Part shown: positions 46,005 to 55,378 of the stretch, piece by piece | Layout: each line of letters begins with the position of its first letter | How positions within the stretch are numbered: the first letter of the stretch is position 1 | Assembly: GCA_003133245.1 (NCBI GenBank) | Contig: PKWM01000021.1 | Location: 62,001 to 126,000, forward strand | Origin: Rhodoferax sp. | GTDB taxonomy: Bacteria > Pseudomonadota > Gammaproteobacteria > Burkholderiales > Burkholderiaceae_C | Direction: 5' to 3' | Length of the DNA: 64,000 nucleotides | Notes under the pieces: generated by a model | The model's database searches: none | What the model was told of the DNA's origin: nothing | The model's input: only the letters and a program-made list of their open reading frames with translations | Position numbers and translations under genes: made by a program

Positions 46005-47077
46005 CAGATCACTGCCAAGGCGAGTTCCAACCCCGAGATGAAGGCATTTTCAATCCGGTGACCCAGGCACCAGTCGCCGCAAACGCCAATACCGCTGCTG
46101 GCATCCCATAGGTGTGATTGACCCAAAACCTCAGTGGTTTTGGCGTAAAGCCAGCGCTTGGTATCGACAAAGGTCGGTTCGGCGCGAATGCCGGTGACTT
46201 CGGCAAAAGCCTTCTGTAGCTTGGCCTGGACGCGGGCTGGATCGTCCTGCAGATGCTCTTGCGACCATGCCGCACTGGCTTGCACGGTCCAGCGTTCAAT
46301 CGTGCCGCGCCCCGGTTTGCTCGATTCGCGGGCCAGCCACGCAATGCGGTGGTGCGTGCTGCGAGCGGCATTCCACTGCGGCCCCAGGGAAGACAGATCG
46401 GGTTGCATCGCCTGCGGAAACGCCAGCATCAGCGTCCAGCAAGGAGCGGCGTCGACCCTGTCAATTTGCTGCCCCAGCGGGTCGGCTTGGGGCGAGGTCT
46501 CCAGTAGCAAGCGCGCTGGTTCCGCCGGAATTGCCAGCAGCACGGCGTCGAACCCTGAAAACACATGGTTTGCTTCACCCGGGCCATGGGTTCGGAGTTG
46601 CCATTGATGCAGGTTGAGGGTGTCGCGGTCAAGGTGGCTGACGCGGGTCTCCAACTCAACATTGTGTTGCGACATCAACGGCAATGCCCAGCGACTTACC
46701 AGCGCATTCATGCCGGGCGTGGGCACCCAATGCGTTTGGCCCGCTGGCAAACCGGCGGCGGCGACCCGCCCCTGCTCGTCGAGCACGCGCACGGTGTTGG
46801 CGCTCCAGGGTTTGCAAAGGCCGGGTACCGTTTGCAATGCGCGCTCAAAGCGCGGGTCACGCACGGTGAAATACTGCGCGCCGGTGTCAAACGCGCCAAA
46901 CGGACTGATGCGCGTGGCCATGCGTCCGCCGATGGCCTGGTTTTTTTCGAATACTGTCACCTGATGGCCAGCTTGTGCCAGAGTTCGCGCACATGTCACG
47001 CCTGCCATGCCAGCACCGATGACTGCAATCTTTTTGACTTTGGATTTGACGTCGGGTTTGGATTTCGAAGATTTCAT
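46004..47077 (-). CDS. renalase/amine-oxidase-like FAD protein
   Basis: A 357-residue flavoprotein. Near the N-terminus is the FAD-binding loop IAVIGAGMAGVTCARTLAQAG and FEKNQAIGGRMATR. The substrate region begins FDTGAQYFTVRDPRF and the C-terminal FAD site is GVCGDWCLGHRIENAFISG. Together these match the NAD(P)/FAD-dependent renalase-like family, some of which oxidise aberrant dihydropyridine nucleotides. The start is the ATG at 47077 (MKSSKSKPD). The enzyme substrate is not deducible. Confidence 0.85.
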   Translation of the reverse strand: MKSSKSKPDVKSKVKKIAVIGAGMAGVTCARTLAQAGHQVTVFEKNQAIGGRMATRISPFGAFDTGAQYFTVRDPRFERALQTVPGLCKPWSANTVRVLDEQGRVAAAGLPAGQTHWVPTPGMNALVSRWALPLMSQHNVELETRVSHLDRDTLNLHQWQLRTHGPGEANHVFSGFDAVLLAIPAEPARLLLETSPQADPLGQQIDRVDAAPCWTLMLAFPQAMQPDLSSLGPQWNAARSTHHRIAWLARESSKPGRGTIERWTVQASAAWSQEHLQDDPARVQAKLQKAFAEVTGIRAEPTFVDTKRWLYAKTTEVLGQSHLWDASSGIGVCGDWCLGHRIENAFISGLELALAVI

Positions 47078-47153
47078 AAACGTTGTCTCCAGGGGTTGTT
47101 GCACACCTTGCACTTTACACGCCTCGGGCCTGTCAAGAAATAAGGTTTAAAAG

Positions 47154-48101
47154 TTATTGGTGAACAGGCCCTAAATGGCGTTCGAGCAGAGCGGCTCGGG
47201 TCGTCGGGCTTTCAAGCTGCGCCAGCCACCACTGCAGGGCGCGACCTTGCTCCAGCGCATTGACACTGCGCCAGGCGAAGTTGACGCGCACAACGCGTTG
47301 CGGTTGATCCATTTGTTTGACCACCAGGCGACCGGTTTCAATGAAAGCGCGGGCCATGCATTCGGGCACAAAGCCGCAGCCCAGGCCGCGCAACTGGGCA
47401 TCGAGCTTGTCCTGCATGGTAGCGACGGTAAATACATCTTGTCCGCCCAGCAAACCCAGTGTCATGCCGTTGCCCCGGCTGATGGTATCGGCCACCGCGA
47501 CCGCCCGGTGGTGCCGCACCGCATCATCTCTGAGCGGCTCGGGCGCACTTGCCAGCGGGTGATGCGGTGCCACGGCATACACAAAGCTGACATCACCCAG
47601 CGGTTTGCTTTGAATGCCAGCCTGGTTGCCTGCATCGGCCACACCCAGGGCCAGATCGGCCTGGCCCGAGGTCAACGCTTCGAGCGTGCCAGAGAGGGTT
47701 TCATCGCGCAGCTTGATGCGGGTTGGCGGGTTCAGTGCGAAAAAACTTTCGCATAGCTCCAGCACCGTCGTTTTGGAGATGATGCCGTCCACGGCGATGG
47801 TCAGTTGCGGCTCCCAGCCGGTGGCGACGCGCTTGACACGGTTGGCCACGGCGTCAATTTCTTCCAATAACCGTGCTCCCTCGCGCAGTAACTCGGCACC
47901 GGCTTCGGTCAGCCGCGCCTGACGTGAACTGCGATCAAACAGCAAGACATCAAGCGCATCTTCGATCTGGCGCACACGATAGGTCAGGGCGCTCGGCACC
48001 AGGTCGAGCGCGCGGGCTGCTGCGGCAAAGCTGCCTGTGGCGGCGACGGCTTGCAGCATGGCGAGGGCATCCGGGGTCAAAACATTGCGGGCACTTGGCA
48101 C
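47154..48101 (-). CDS. LysR-family transcriptional regulator
   Basis: A 315-residue regulator with the N-terminal helix-turn-helix (ALAMLQAVAATGSFAAAARA LDLVPSALTYRVRQIED) and a periplasmic-binding-protein-like effector domain. The track starts at 48392, but a GTG at 48101 preceded by CGGAG at the right distance gives the normal length. It is divergent from the pirin gene. Two CAAAT-N-ATTTG palindromes in the gap (48117-48133 and 48304-48314) are good operator candidates, so it probably controls pirin and wrbA. Confidence 0.9.
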   Translation of the reverse strand: MPSARNVLTPDALAMLQAVAATGSFAAAARALDLVPSALTYRVRQIEDALDVLLFDRSSRQARLTEAGAELLREGARLLEEIDAVANRVKRVATGWEPQLTIAVDGIISKTTVLELCESFFALNPPTRIKLRDETLSGTLEALTSGQADLALGVADAGNQAGIQSKPLGDVSFVYAVAPHHPLASAPEPLRDDAVRHHRAVAVADTISRGNGMTLGLLGGQDVFTVATMQDKLDAQLRGLGCGFVPECMARAFIETGRLVVKQMDQPQRVVRVNFAWRSVNALEQGRALQWWLAQLESPTTRAALLERHLGPVHQ

Positions 48102-48116
48102 TTGATTCTCCGGTTG

Positions 48117-48133
48117 ATTCAAATAATTTGAAT
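48117..48133. promoter_or_regulatory. LysR operator candidate, regulator-proximal
   Basis: ATTCAAAT-A-ATTTGAAT is a perfect 17-base palindrome 15 bases upstream of the LysR start codon. Its core CAAAT-N-ATTTG recurs at 48304-48314 near the pirin gene. LysR proteins bind such interrupted palindromes (T-N11-A type) at divergent promoters. Confidence 0.55.
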
Positions 48134-48200
48134 GATGCCAGCAAATCCCTTGCACCGCTAGTGTGCGAAGCCAGACTAAAGTTGGGACAAGAGGTTTGAT

Positions 48201-48279
48201 CGTCATTGCGAGGAGCAAAGCGACGCGGCAATCCAAGCAGTCCGGATTCATGGATTGCCGCGCTACGCTCGCAATGACG
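48201..48279. repeat. CATTGCGAG-type palindromic repeat, copy 1
   Basis: CGTCATTGCGAG at the left end and CTCGCAATGACG at the right end are inverted, as are the inner GCGGCAATCCA and TGGATTGCCGCG. This is the widely scattered REP-like hairpin ending in CATTGCGAG and ATTGCCGCG that I know from several bacterial genomes. It lies in the LysR-pirin gap. A second copy lies just after the pirin gene. Confidence 0.75.
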
Positions 48280-48303
48280 CAAACATGAACCTGTAGAAGT
48301 GTC

Positions 48304-48314
48304 CAAATTATTTG
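48304..48314. promoter_or_regulatory. LysR operator candidate, pirin-proximal
   Basis: CAAAT-T-ATTTG is an 11-base palindrome with the same half-sites as the one beside the LysR gene. It lies just before the GGAG ribosome site of the pirin gene, so a regulator bound here would be close to or downstream of the promoter. Confidence 0.45.
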
Positions 48315-48326
48315 TGGAGCATTGTC

Positions 48327-49028
48327 ATGTTGAAAGTTCGTCAATCCAAAGAACGCGGTTATGCCGACCATGGTTGGCTCAAGTCGTTCCACAGTTTTTC
48401 ATTTGCCGGCTATTACGACCCAAAATACATGGGCTGGGGCAATCTGCGCGTCATCAATGAAGACTGGATCGCCGCAGGCAAGGGCTTTGGCACGCATGCT
48501 CATCGTGACATGGAGATCATCACCTACGTGCTCAGTGGTTCTTTGGCGCACCAGGACAGCATGGGCAATGTCAAGGCGATCCCGCCGGGCGATGTGCAGC
48601 GCATGAGCGCCGGCACTGGCGTGCAGCACAGCGAGTTCAATCATGCGCCCAATGAAACCACCCATTTGTTGCAAATCTGGATCGAACCCAACGTCATCGG
48701 CATCGCGCCGAGTTACGAGCAAAAGACCTTTAGCGATGCTGAAAAACGCGGTGTGCTGCGCCTGGTTGCATCCAACGATGGCGCGCAAGGATCCGTCACG
48801 ATCCATGCGGATGCCGCGCTCTATGCGGGCCTGTTTGATGGCAGCGAGGCCGCTGTGCTGGCGCTGGAGCCGACGCGCAAAGCGTATGTTCATCTGGTGC
48901 GTGGTGAACTCAATGTCAACGGCGAGCCGCTCAAGGCCGGTGACGCTGTGCTGCTGGAGGGCGAGAGCGATATCCGCCTGAGCGCTGGCAAAGATGCCGA
49001 AGTGCTGGTGTTTGACCTCAGTGCTTGA
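48327..49028 (+). CDS. pirin-family bicupin protein
   Basis: A 233-residue cupin protein with the pirin start HGWLKSFHSFSFAGYYDPKY and the metal-binding GFGTHAHRDMEIITYVLSGS and RMSAGTGVQHSEFNH (the two His pairs and Glu). The second cupin lacks these residues, as usual. Bacterial pirins of the YhhW type have quercetinase activity; others are regulators. The ATG at 48327 has GGAG seven bases upstream; the track start lies before it. WrbA follows on the same strand, and the pair is divergent from a LysR regulator. Confidence 0.92.
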   Translation: MLKVRQSKERGYADHGWLKSFHSFSFAGYYDPKYMGWGNLRVINEDWIAAGKGFGTHAHRDMEIITYVLSGSLAHQDSMGNVKAIPPGDVQRMSAGTGVQHSEFNHAPNETTHLLQIWIEPNVIGIAPSYEQKTFSDAEKRGVLRLVASNDGAQGSVTIHADAALYAGLFDGSEAAVLALEPTRKAYVHLVRGELNVNGEPLKAGDAVLLEGESDIRLSAGKDAEVLVFDLSA

Positions 49029-49069
49029 TGCCAGTTGGTGCAATTGAAAGTGTTGAACCTTCCCCGGTG

Positions 49070-49132
49070 TCATTGCGAGCGCAGCGCGGCAATCCAGGGG
49101 CCATGGATTGCCGCGCTGCGCTCGCAATGACG
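49070..49132. repeat. CATTGCGAG-type palindromic repeat, copy 2
   Basis: TCATTGCGAGCGCAGCGCGG and the inverted CCGCGCTGCGCTCGCAATGA surround AATCCAGGGGCCATGGATT. The arms match perfectly over 20 bases, so this copy is a cleaner hairpin than copy 1. It is placed between pirin and wrbA and could affect readthrough or mRNA stability. Confidence 0.75.
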
Positions 49133-49169
49133 GATGCATAGTTTTTTTATCAACGTAAGGAGTTTTCAA

Positions 49170-49724
49170 ATGACAAAAGTAGCAGTTGTTTTTCATTCGG
49201 GTTATGGGCATACCCTGCGCATGGCGCAATCGGTAGCGCAGGGCGCTGGTGGCGAGTTGGTGGCGATTGATGCCGACGGCAATGTCAGCGATGCTGGCTG
49301 GGCCACGCTGGGCGCTGCCGACGCCATCATCATGGGCTCGCCCACCTACATGGGCAGCGTGAGCTGGCAGTTCAAGAAATTCGCTGACGCCAGCAGCAAG
49401 CCCTGGTACAGCCAGGACTGGAAAGACAAGATTTTTGGGGGTTTCACCAACAGTGCCAATGTCAACGGTGACAAGCACTCCACCTTGCATTACTTCATGA
49501 CACTGGCCATGCAGCACGGCGGCATCTGGGTTGGCACCGGTTTGAACTACAACAACACCAAAGCGTCACAGCGCGCTGATGTGAATTATCTGGCTTCTTC
49601 AGCCGGCCCGATGGCGCAGACAGCGGGCGATGCCAGTGCCGAAGAAATGAACCCGGGCGACCTGGAAACCGCTCGTCTGTTTGGCCAACGCATCGCCGAA
49701 GTGGCGACCAGGTTACGGGCTTGA
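49170..49724 (+). CDS. wrbA: WrbA-like NAD(P)H:quinone oxidoreductase
   Basis: A 184-residue flavodoxin-fold protein. It has the phosphate loop VFHSGYGHTLRMA, the GSPTYMGSVSWQFKKFAD segment, and the FMN-contact TNSANVNGDKHSTLHYF, close to the WrbA family though a little short. WrbA reduces quinones by two electrons and so avoids radicals. The ATG at 49170 is preceded by TAAGGAG. Its position after pirin under a divergent LysR suggests a quinone or flavonoid stress response. Confidence 0.9.
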   Translation: MTKVAVVFHSGYGHTLRMAQSVAQGAGGELVAIDADGNVSDAGWATLGAADAIIMGSPTYMGSVSWQFKKFADASSKPWYSQDWKDKIFGGFTNSANVNGDKHSTLHYFMTLAMQHGGIWVGTGLNYNNTKASQRADVNYLASSAGPMAQTAGDASAEEMNPGDLETARLFGQRIAEVATRLRA

Positions 49725-49774
49725 TTAATCGCGGGCGGATCATTCAAGGAAGAGGAAAACTACAATGCCCCTCT

Positions 49775-52700
49775 ATGTTTGTCCACCTGCGTTTGCACAC
49801 TGAATTTTCCGTCGTTGACTCGACCTGCCGTATTGATGATGTCGTTCGCTGCGCTGCCGCTGACGGTCAGGGCGCGTTGGCGATTACGGACCTGAGCAAT
49901 CTGTTTGGGGCCGTCAAGTTTTACAAGGCGGCACGCAAAAAAGGCGTTAAACCACTGCTGGGTGCTGAAGTTTGGCTTGAAGGCGCGGGAGCCGACGAAA
50001 CCAAGCTCTCGCGCTTGCTGCTGCTAGTGCACAGCCAGCAGGGTTACCTCAATTTGTCGGAGCTGCTGGCGCGAGCCTGGACGCAGCAAAGCGGCAAGCC
50101 GCAGGCCTGCGTCAAGTGGGCCTGGCTGGCAGAGCGCGGCGCCGGGCTGATCGCGCTCTCAGGGGCTCAGGCCGGGCCGGTCGGGCAAGCGTTGCTGCAG
50201 GGCGACCAGGCGCGTGCGCTCGATACCGCCTTGCAATTGGCGGGGCTGTTCCCGCACCGGTTCTATCTTGAATTGCAACGCGCTGGCCGACCGGATGACG
50301 AGGCCCATGTGGCGGCCTGCGTGCAGTTGGCCGCGCGCACCGGCCTGCCGGTGGTAGCAACGCAGCCGGTGCAGTTTATGGAAGTGGATGATTTTGAAGC
50401 ACATGAGGCGCGGGTGTGCATCGCCGAGGGAGAAATTCTGGCCAATCCGCAGCGCCTGCGCCGATTCACGCGCGAGCAGTATTTCAAGTCTGGCGCGCAA
50501 ATGCAAGCGCTGTTTGCCGACCTGCCTTCGGCCCTGGCGAATACGCTTGAAATTGCCAAGCGCTGCAATTTGACGCTGATATTGGATAAGCCCCAGTTGC
50601 CTGATTTCCCTACGCCCGAGGTCAACGGCGAGCGCATGAGCGCAGATGATTATTTCCGCCATGTCTCTCATGAAGGGCTCAAGGAGCGCATGGCGCATCT
50701 TTACCCGGACCCGACGCAGCGTGAACAAGAGCTGCCGCGTTACCTGGAGCGGCTCGAATTCGAGCTTGGGACGATTCAAAAAATGGGCTTTCCGGGCTAT
50801 TTTTTAATCGTCGGAGACTTCATCAACTGGGCCAAGAATAATGGCTGCCCGGTCGGTCCGGGCCGGGGTTCGGGAGCCGGTTCGCTGGTCGCGTATGCGC
50901 TCAAAATCACCGATCTTGATCCGTTGCGCTACAACCTGTTGTTTGAGCGCTTCTTGAATCCGGAGCGGGTTTCAATGCCCGACTTTGACATCGACTTTTG
51001 TCAGACCAACCGCAACCTGGTGATTGACTATGTGAAAGGCAAATACGGCAAGGACGCGGTCAGCCAGATTGTGACCTTCGGTACCATGGCTGCGCGTGCG
51101 GTCGTGCGCGACGTGGGTCGCGTGCTCGACATGAGTTACACCTTTTGTGATGGCATCAGCAAGCTCATTCCGAACAAGCCCGGTGTCAGTGTCAGTTTGC
51201 AGTTGCCCCCGCGCGAACGCAAAACCGACGATAAAACCGTTTATGCCGTTGAGGCCGAACCGCTGCTGGCCGAGCGCGAGCGCAAAGAGGAAGACGTCAG
51301 GACGCTGCTGGAATTGGCGCGCAAGTTAGAGGGCTTGACGCGCAATGTGGGCATGCATGCGGGTGGTGTTTTGATTGCGCCGGGCAAGCTGACCGACTTT
51401 TGTCCGCTCTATCAACAACCCGGCAGCGACTCGGCAGTGAGCCAGTTTGACAAATACGATGTGGAAGCCATTGGCTTGGTGAAGTTTGACTTTTTGGGCC
51501 TGGCCACACTCACTATTCTGGAGATGGCGCGCGAACTTATTGCCAGGCGCCATGTGGGCCAGGAGAACTTCGCCTTTGAGAATCTGCCGCTCGATGATGC
51601 GCTGGTGTACAAATTGTTTTCGGATGGCAAGACCGAGGCCGTCTTCCAGTTCGAGTCGCGCGGTATGCAGGGCCTGCTCAAAGACGCCAAGCCAACCCGG
51701 CTGGAAGATTTGATAGCGATGAATGCGCTGTACCGGCCTGGCCCGATGGATTTGATTCCGACCTACTTGGCACGTAAGGCCGGACGCGAGGAAGTGGTGT
51801 TTCCCGACCCGCGCGCGCAAGCCATCCTGTCCGAGACCTATGGCGTCATGATCTACCAGGAGCAGGTGATGCAGATGGCGCAGATTCTGGGCGGCTACTC
51901 GCTGGGTGGCGCCGACTTGCTGCGTCGCGCCATGGGCAAGAAGGATGCGGATGAGATGGCCCGGCACCGGCAGATATTCCGTGACGGCGCGGCGCGCATG
52001 GGCATTGCCGCTGAAAAAGCCAACGCCGTGTTTGATGACATGGAGAAATTTGCGGGCTACGGTTTCAACAAGTCCCATTCGGCGGCTTATGCGCTGTTGG
52101 CCTACCACACGGCCTGGCTCAAGGTGCATCACGCCGCCGAATTCTTTTGCGCCAACATGACGGTGGAAATGGGCGACACTGACAAGCTCAAAGTCTTGTT
52201 TGAGGACGCACTCAAGATGGGCTTGACCTTTGAGTTGCCCGACGTGAACCGGGGCGTGAGCCGATTTGAGCCCGTCTCCGACAGCGAGATTCGCTATGGC
52301 TTGAGCGCCCTCAAAGGCACCGGTCAGCAAGCCATTGAAGCGCTGGTGGCAGCGCGCGAGGGTCGTGGCGCCGGGCCGTCGGGCGCTGTGGCGGGTCCGT
52401 TCAAGAGCCTGTTTGATTTTTGTTTGCGGGTGGACCGCAGCCGCATCAACAAGCGTAGCGTCGAAGCCTTGATCAAGGCCGGTGGTTTTGATTCGATTGC
52501 GCTCAATCGTGCCAGCTTGTTGGCCTCTGTCGATCTGGCGTTTGAGTTTGGCGCGGCGGCGCTGGCCAATGCCAACCAGGGTGGCTTGTTTGACGGCGGC
52601 GATGACGCCCTGGGCTCCAGCACGCAGGAGCCCGAACTGGTGTCAGCGCTGCCGTGGGGCGTGAAAGAGCGGCTCACACTGGAGAAAACTGCCGTAGGTT

Positions 52701-53329
52701 TCTACTTGTCAGGTCACTTGTTTGATGAGGTGGCGCTAGAAGTGCGCCGCTTTGCCAAACGCCAGATTGACGACTTGATCGACACGCGTGAGCCGCAATT
52801 GCTGGCGGGCATTGTCAGCGACTTTCGCATCATCAATGGTCAGCGCGGCAAGCTGGCCTTGTTCAAGCTGGACGATAAATCGGGCATGATTGAAGCGCGT
52901 GTCGATGAGGCGCTGCTGAATTTCAACAAAAATTTACTCAAAGATGATGAACTGGTGATTGTCATGGGGCAGCAAAAGCCGGATCGTTTCTCGGGCGGTA
53001 TGCAGTTGACGGTGACACAGATATGGGACCTGAATCAAGCGCGTTGCCGTTTTGGCAAATTCTTGCGCGTGGAGATCGATAGAGAGAGAGACAAAGTGCC
53101 CGATGTGGTGCGCATGGTCACGGAGTTTGCACCGCTGCGTGAAGTCACCGAGCAGGGCGAATTACTGCGCGGTTTGGGCGTGAGAATGGCACTGTCATGC
53201 CCGGGTGAGGGCGGCACCGTTGCGGCCGAACTGCAACTTGGCGACGCGGTCAAATTTTTCCCCAGCAATTCGGCACTCGCGGCCTGGCGAGCGCAGGCCA
53301 GGGAGGGCCGGGCAGAGATTGTTTATTAG
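49775..53329 (+). CDS. dnaE: DNA polymerase III alpha subunit
   Basis: A 1184-residue replicative polymerase. The N-terminal PHP domain starts FVHLRLHTEFSVVDSTCRID (the H-x-H site reads LRLHTEF, with one histidine changed to Arg, common in this group). The C-family palm has VGPGRGSGAGSLVAYALKI and MPDFDIDFCQTNR with the catalytic aspartates, then the finger domain with the GRNVGMHAGGVLIAP-like segment, a helix-hairpin-helix region, and the OB fold. The track start at 49721 is replaced by the ATG at 49775. Its end overlaps the convergent tolA by four bases. Confidence 0.96.
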   Translation: MFVHLRLHTEFSVVDSTCRIDDVVRCAAADGQGALAITDLSNLFGAVKFYKAARKKGVKPLLGAEVWLEGAGADETKLSRLLLLVHSQQGYLNLSELLARAWTQQSGKPQACVKWAWLAERGAGLIALSGAQAGPVGQALLQGDQARALDTALQLAGLFPHRFYLELQRAGRPDDEAHVAACVQLAARTGLPVVATQPVQFMEVDDFEAHEARVCIAEGEILANPQRLRRFTREQYFKSGAQMQALFADLPSALANTLEIAKRCNLTLILDKPQLPDFPTPEVNGERMSADDYFRHVSHEGLKERMAHLYPDPTQREQELPRYLERLEFELGTIQKMGFPGYFLIVGDFINWAKNNGCPVGPGRGSGAGSLVAYALKITDLDPLRYNLLFERFLNPERVSMPDFDIDFCQTNRNLVIDYVKGKYGKDAVSQIVTFGTMAARAVVRDVGRVLDMSYTFCDGISKLIPNKPGVSVSLQLPPRERKTDDKTVYAVEAEPLLAERERKEEDVRTLLELARKLEGLTRNVGMHAGGVLIAPGKLTDFCPLYQQPGSDSAVSQFDKYDVEAIGLVKFDFLGLATLTILEMARELIARRHVGQENFAFENLPLDDALVYKLFSDGKTEAVFQFESRGMQGLLKDAKPTRLEDLIAMNALYRPGPMDLIPTYLARKAGREEVVFPDPRAQAILSETYGVMIYQEQVMQMAQILGGYSLGGADLLRRAMGKKDADEMARHRQIFRDGAARMGIAAEKANAVFDDMEKFAGYGFNKSHSAAYALLAYHTAWLKVHHAAEFFCANMTVEMGDTDKLKVLFEDALKMGLTFELPDVNRGVSRFEPVSDSEIRYGLSALKGTGQQAIEALVAAREGRGAGPSGAVAGPFKSLFDFCLRVDRSRINKRSVEALIKAGGFDSIALNRASLLASVDLAFEFGAAALANANQGGLFDGGDDALGSSTQEPELVSALPWGVKERLTLEKTAVGFYLSGHLFDEVALEVRRFAKRQIDDLIDTREPQLLAGIVSDFRIINGQRGKLALFKLDDKSGMIEARVDEALLNFNKNLLKDDELVIVMGQQKPDRFSGGMQLTVTQIWDLNQARCRFGKFLRVEIDRERDKVPDVVRMVTEFAPLREVTEQGELLRGLGVRMALSCPGEGGTVAAELQLGDAVKFFPSNSALAAWRAQAREGRAEIVY

Positions 53330-54246
53330 TCCTTGGGCCGGAAACTGAAGGTCAGGACTGGCGGCACCCGGCCATCCAGATCGCGTGGCAGCACTTCGGT
53401 TTTGTCGATCGCTTTCAGAACGGCATCGTCCCAGGATTTGACGCCGCTGGTCTGGGTCAGTTTGCGGCTGACGATGGTGCCGTCCGGTGAAGTCCGCACT
53501 TCAACCTCTGCCACCGGGTTAGCCGTGATGGTGTCGGTGAACACGATGTTGGGTTTGATGCGGGCGCGGATGCGTCCGGCGTAACCGGCAGACTGCCCGG
53601 ACGCATGCGGGGCATTGCCGGTTGCGCCTGGGGCGCCGGTGGCGTCGGCGAGTCCGGCGATGTACTTGAGGCGGGCATCACGCTGAACTTGGAGTTTTTT
53701 GGCGTCTTGCTGGTTTTGCAGCGCTTCTTTGCGCTGAGCCGCTTGATCCGTCATTATTTTTTTCTGGACGACTTTTTTGTCTTGCTCGTGCTGCTCTTGC
53801 AGGTGCTTTTTCTCAAGCAATAATTTTTCCTGTTTCAACTTTTCCTGGCGCTGCTGATCCAGGCGTTGTTTCTCCAGCTCCCGCTGCTTTTCCTGCTCCA
53901 GGTGCCTGTCTTTTTCCTTTTTAAGGCGTAGCTTCTCCCGCTCCAGGGCGATATCGACATCGGGCAGTTTGGGCTGAGCTTGCACCGGTGCAGGCGGTGG
54001 CGCTTGAACGGGTGGCGCTGGTTCCGGCGGAACTTCGACCAATTTGGGTGCCGCCTCTTGCGGCAGCGCCGACCACAGTTCGGCCTCGGCTGTGACGTTC
54101 ACCGCTTCGCTCTTCCAGTGCACGCCCCAAGTCAGGGCTACCAGCAAAAAAACGTGGGCCAGCAAAGCCAGAGCCAACGCGCGCAGGAAGCCCGGCGTCG
54201 TGGGTGGCGCGAATTCAAGGCGGTCAGTGGCGACCAAGGCGGTCAT
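53326..54246 (-). CDS. tolA: TolA envelope protein
   Basis: A 306-residue protein with one N-terminal membrane helix (ALALALLAHVFLLVALTWGVH), a Pro-rich stretch, a long charged helix (about residues 95-200, repeats of KEK/EQEK/KLKQEK) spanning the periplasm, and a C-terminal TonB/TolA-type domain (VEVRTSPDGTIVSRKLTQTS GVKSWDDAVLKAI). It links the TolQR motor to TolB/Pal at the outer membrane in cell division. It is the last gene of the tolQRA run here; tolB and pal are not in the window. Confidence 0.93.
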   Translation of the reverse strand: MTALVATDRLEFAPPTTPGFLRALALALLAHVFLLVALTWGVHWKSEAVNVTAEAELWSALPQEAAPKLVEVPPEPAPPVQAPPPAPVQAQPKLPDVDIALEREKLRLKKEKDRHLEQEKQRELEKQRLDQQRQEKLKQEKLLLEKKHLQEQHEQDKKVVQKKIMTDQAAQRKEALQNQQDAKKLQVQRDARLKYIAGLADATGAPGATGNAPHASGQSAGYAGRIRARIKPNIVFTDTITANPVAEVEVRTSPDGTIVSRKLTQTSGVKSWDDAVLKAIDKTEVLPRDLDGRVPPVLTFSFRPKD

Positions 54247-54251
54247 TGCGA

Positions 54252-54671
<420 letters not shown>

Positions 54672-54685
54672 GGTCAAGCCTCCTT

Positions 54686-55378
54686 TCAGTGTCCAGAAGC
54701 CGACTGCGCGCCGACGTTGCGCTGCAGGATGTTGGAAAACTCTTCGATGAAAGTTTCCAGCTTGATGGCGGTGCGATCAATATCGCGGGCAAAGCGGTTG
54801 TAGGCCACCACCGCCGGAATCGCGGCAAACAGGCCAATGGCCGTGGTCACCAGTGCCTCGGCGATGCCTGGAGCCACCGTTGCGAGGGTCACGGTTTGCA
54901 GCGCCGCCAGCCCGGTGAAGGCATGCATGATGCCCCAAACCGTGCCAAACAAACCCACATAAGGCGAAACCGAACCGACCGAGGCCAGGAATGATAGATG
55001 GGTTTCAACCACATCCATCTCGCGCTGAAAGCTCGCGCGCATGGCCCGGCGAGCACCGTCCATCAGGGTATTGGCGTCGGTGATGTGTTTCTCGCGCAGT
55101 TTCTGGAATTCGCGCATGCCGCTGGCAAAAATGCGTTCCATGGGGCCGGAGTCGCGGGCGTTTTTGGCGGCGGCAGCAAACAGGTCGTTCAGACTGGTGC
55201 CGGACCAGAACTCGCGCTCAAAAGCGTCGTTGAGTGATTTCACCTGGCCGATTGAAAACAGTTTGCGAAAAATTGCGGCCCAACTGGCCACTGAGATGAG
55301 CAACAGCAGCAGCACGACCAGCTGCACCACGACGCTGGCGCCCAGCACCAAATGGAAGATAGAGAGGTCTTGATTCAT
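54686..55378 (-). CDS. tolQ: TolQ (MotA/TolQ/ExbB proton channel)
   Basis: A 230-residue protein with three membrane helices: one at residues 15-37 and two in the second half (LASVGSVSPYVGLFGTVWGIMHAF and APGIAEALVTTAIGLFAAIPAVVAYN). The conserved Thr/Ala and Gly-rich line marks TolQ. It energises TolA with TolR. Its start overlaps the aminotransferase stop by four bases, so the tol genes are part of the longer rib-nusB transcript. Confidence 0.94.
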   Translation of the reverse strand: MNQDLSIFHLVLGASVVVQLVVLLLLLISVASWAAIFRKLFSIGQVKSLNDAFEREFWSGTSLNDLFAAAAKNARDSGPMERIFASGMREFQKLREKHITDANTLMDGARRAMRASFQREMDVVETHLSFLASVGSVSPYVGLFGTVWGIMHAFTGLAALQTVTLATVAPGIAEALVTTAIGLFAAIPAVVAYNRFARDIDRTAIKLETFIEEFSNILQRNVGAQSASGH

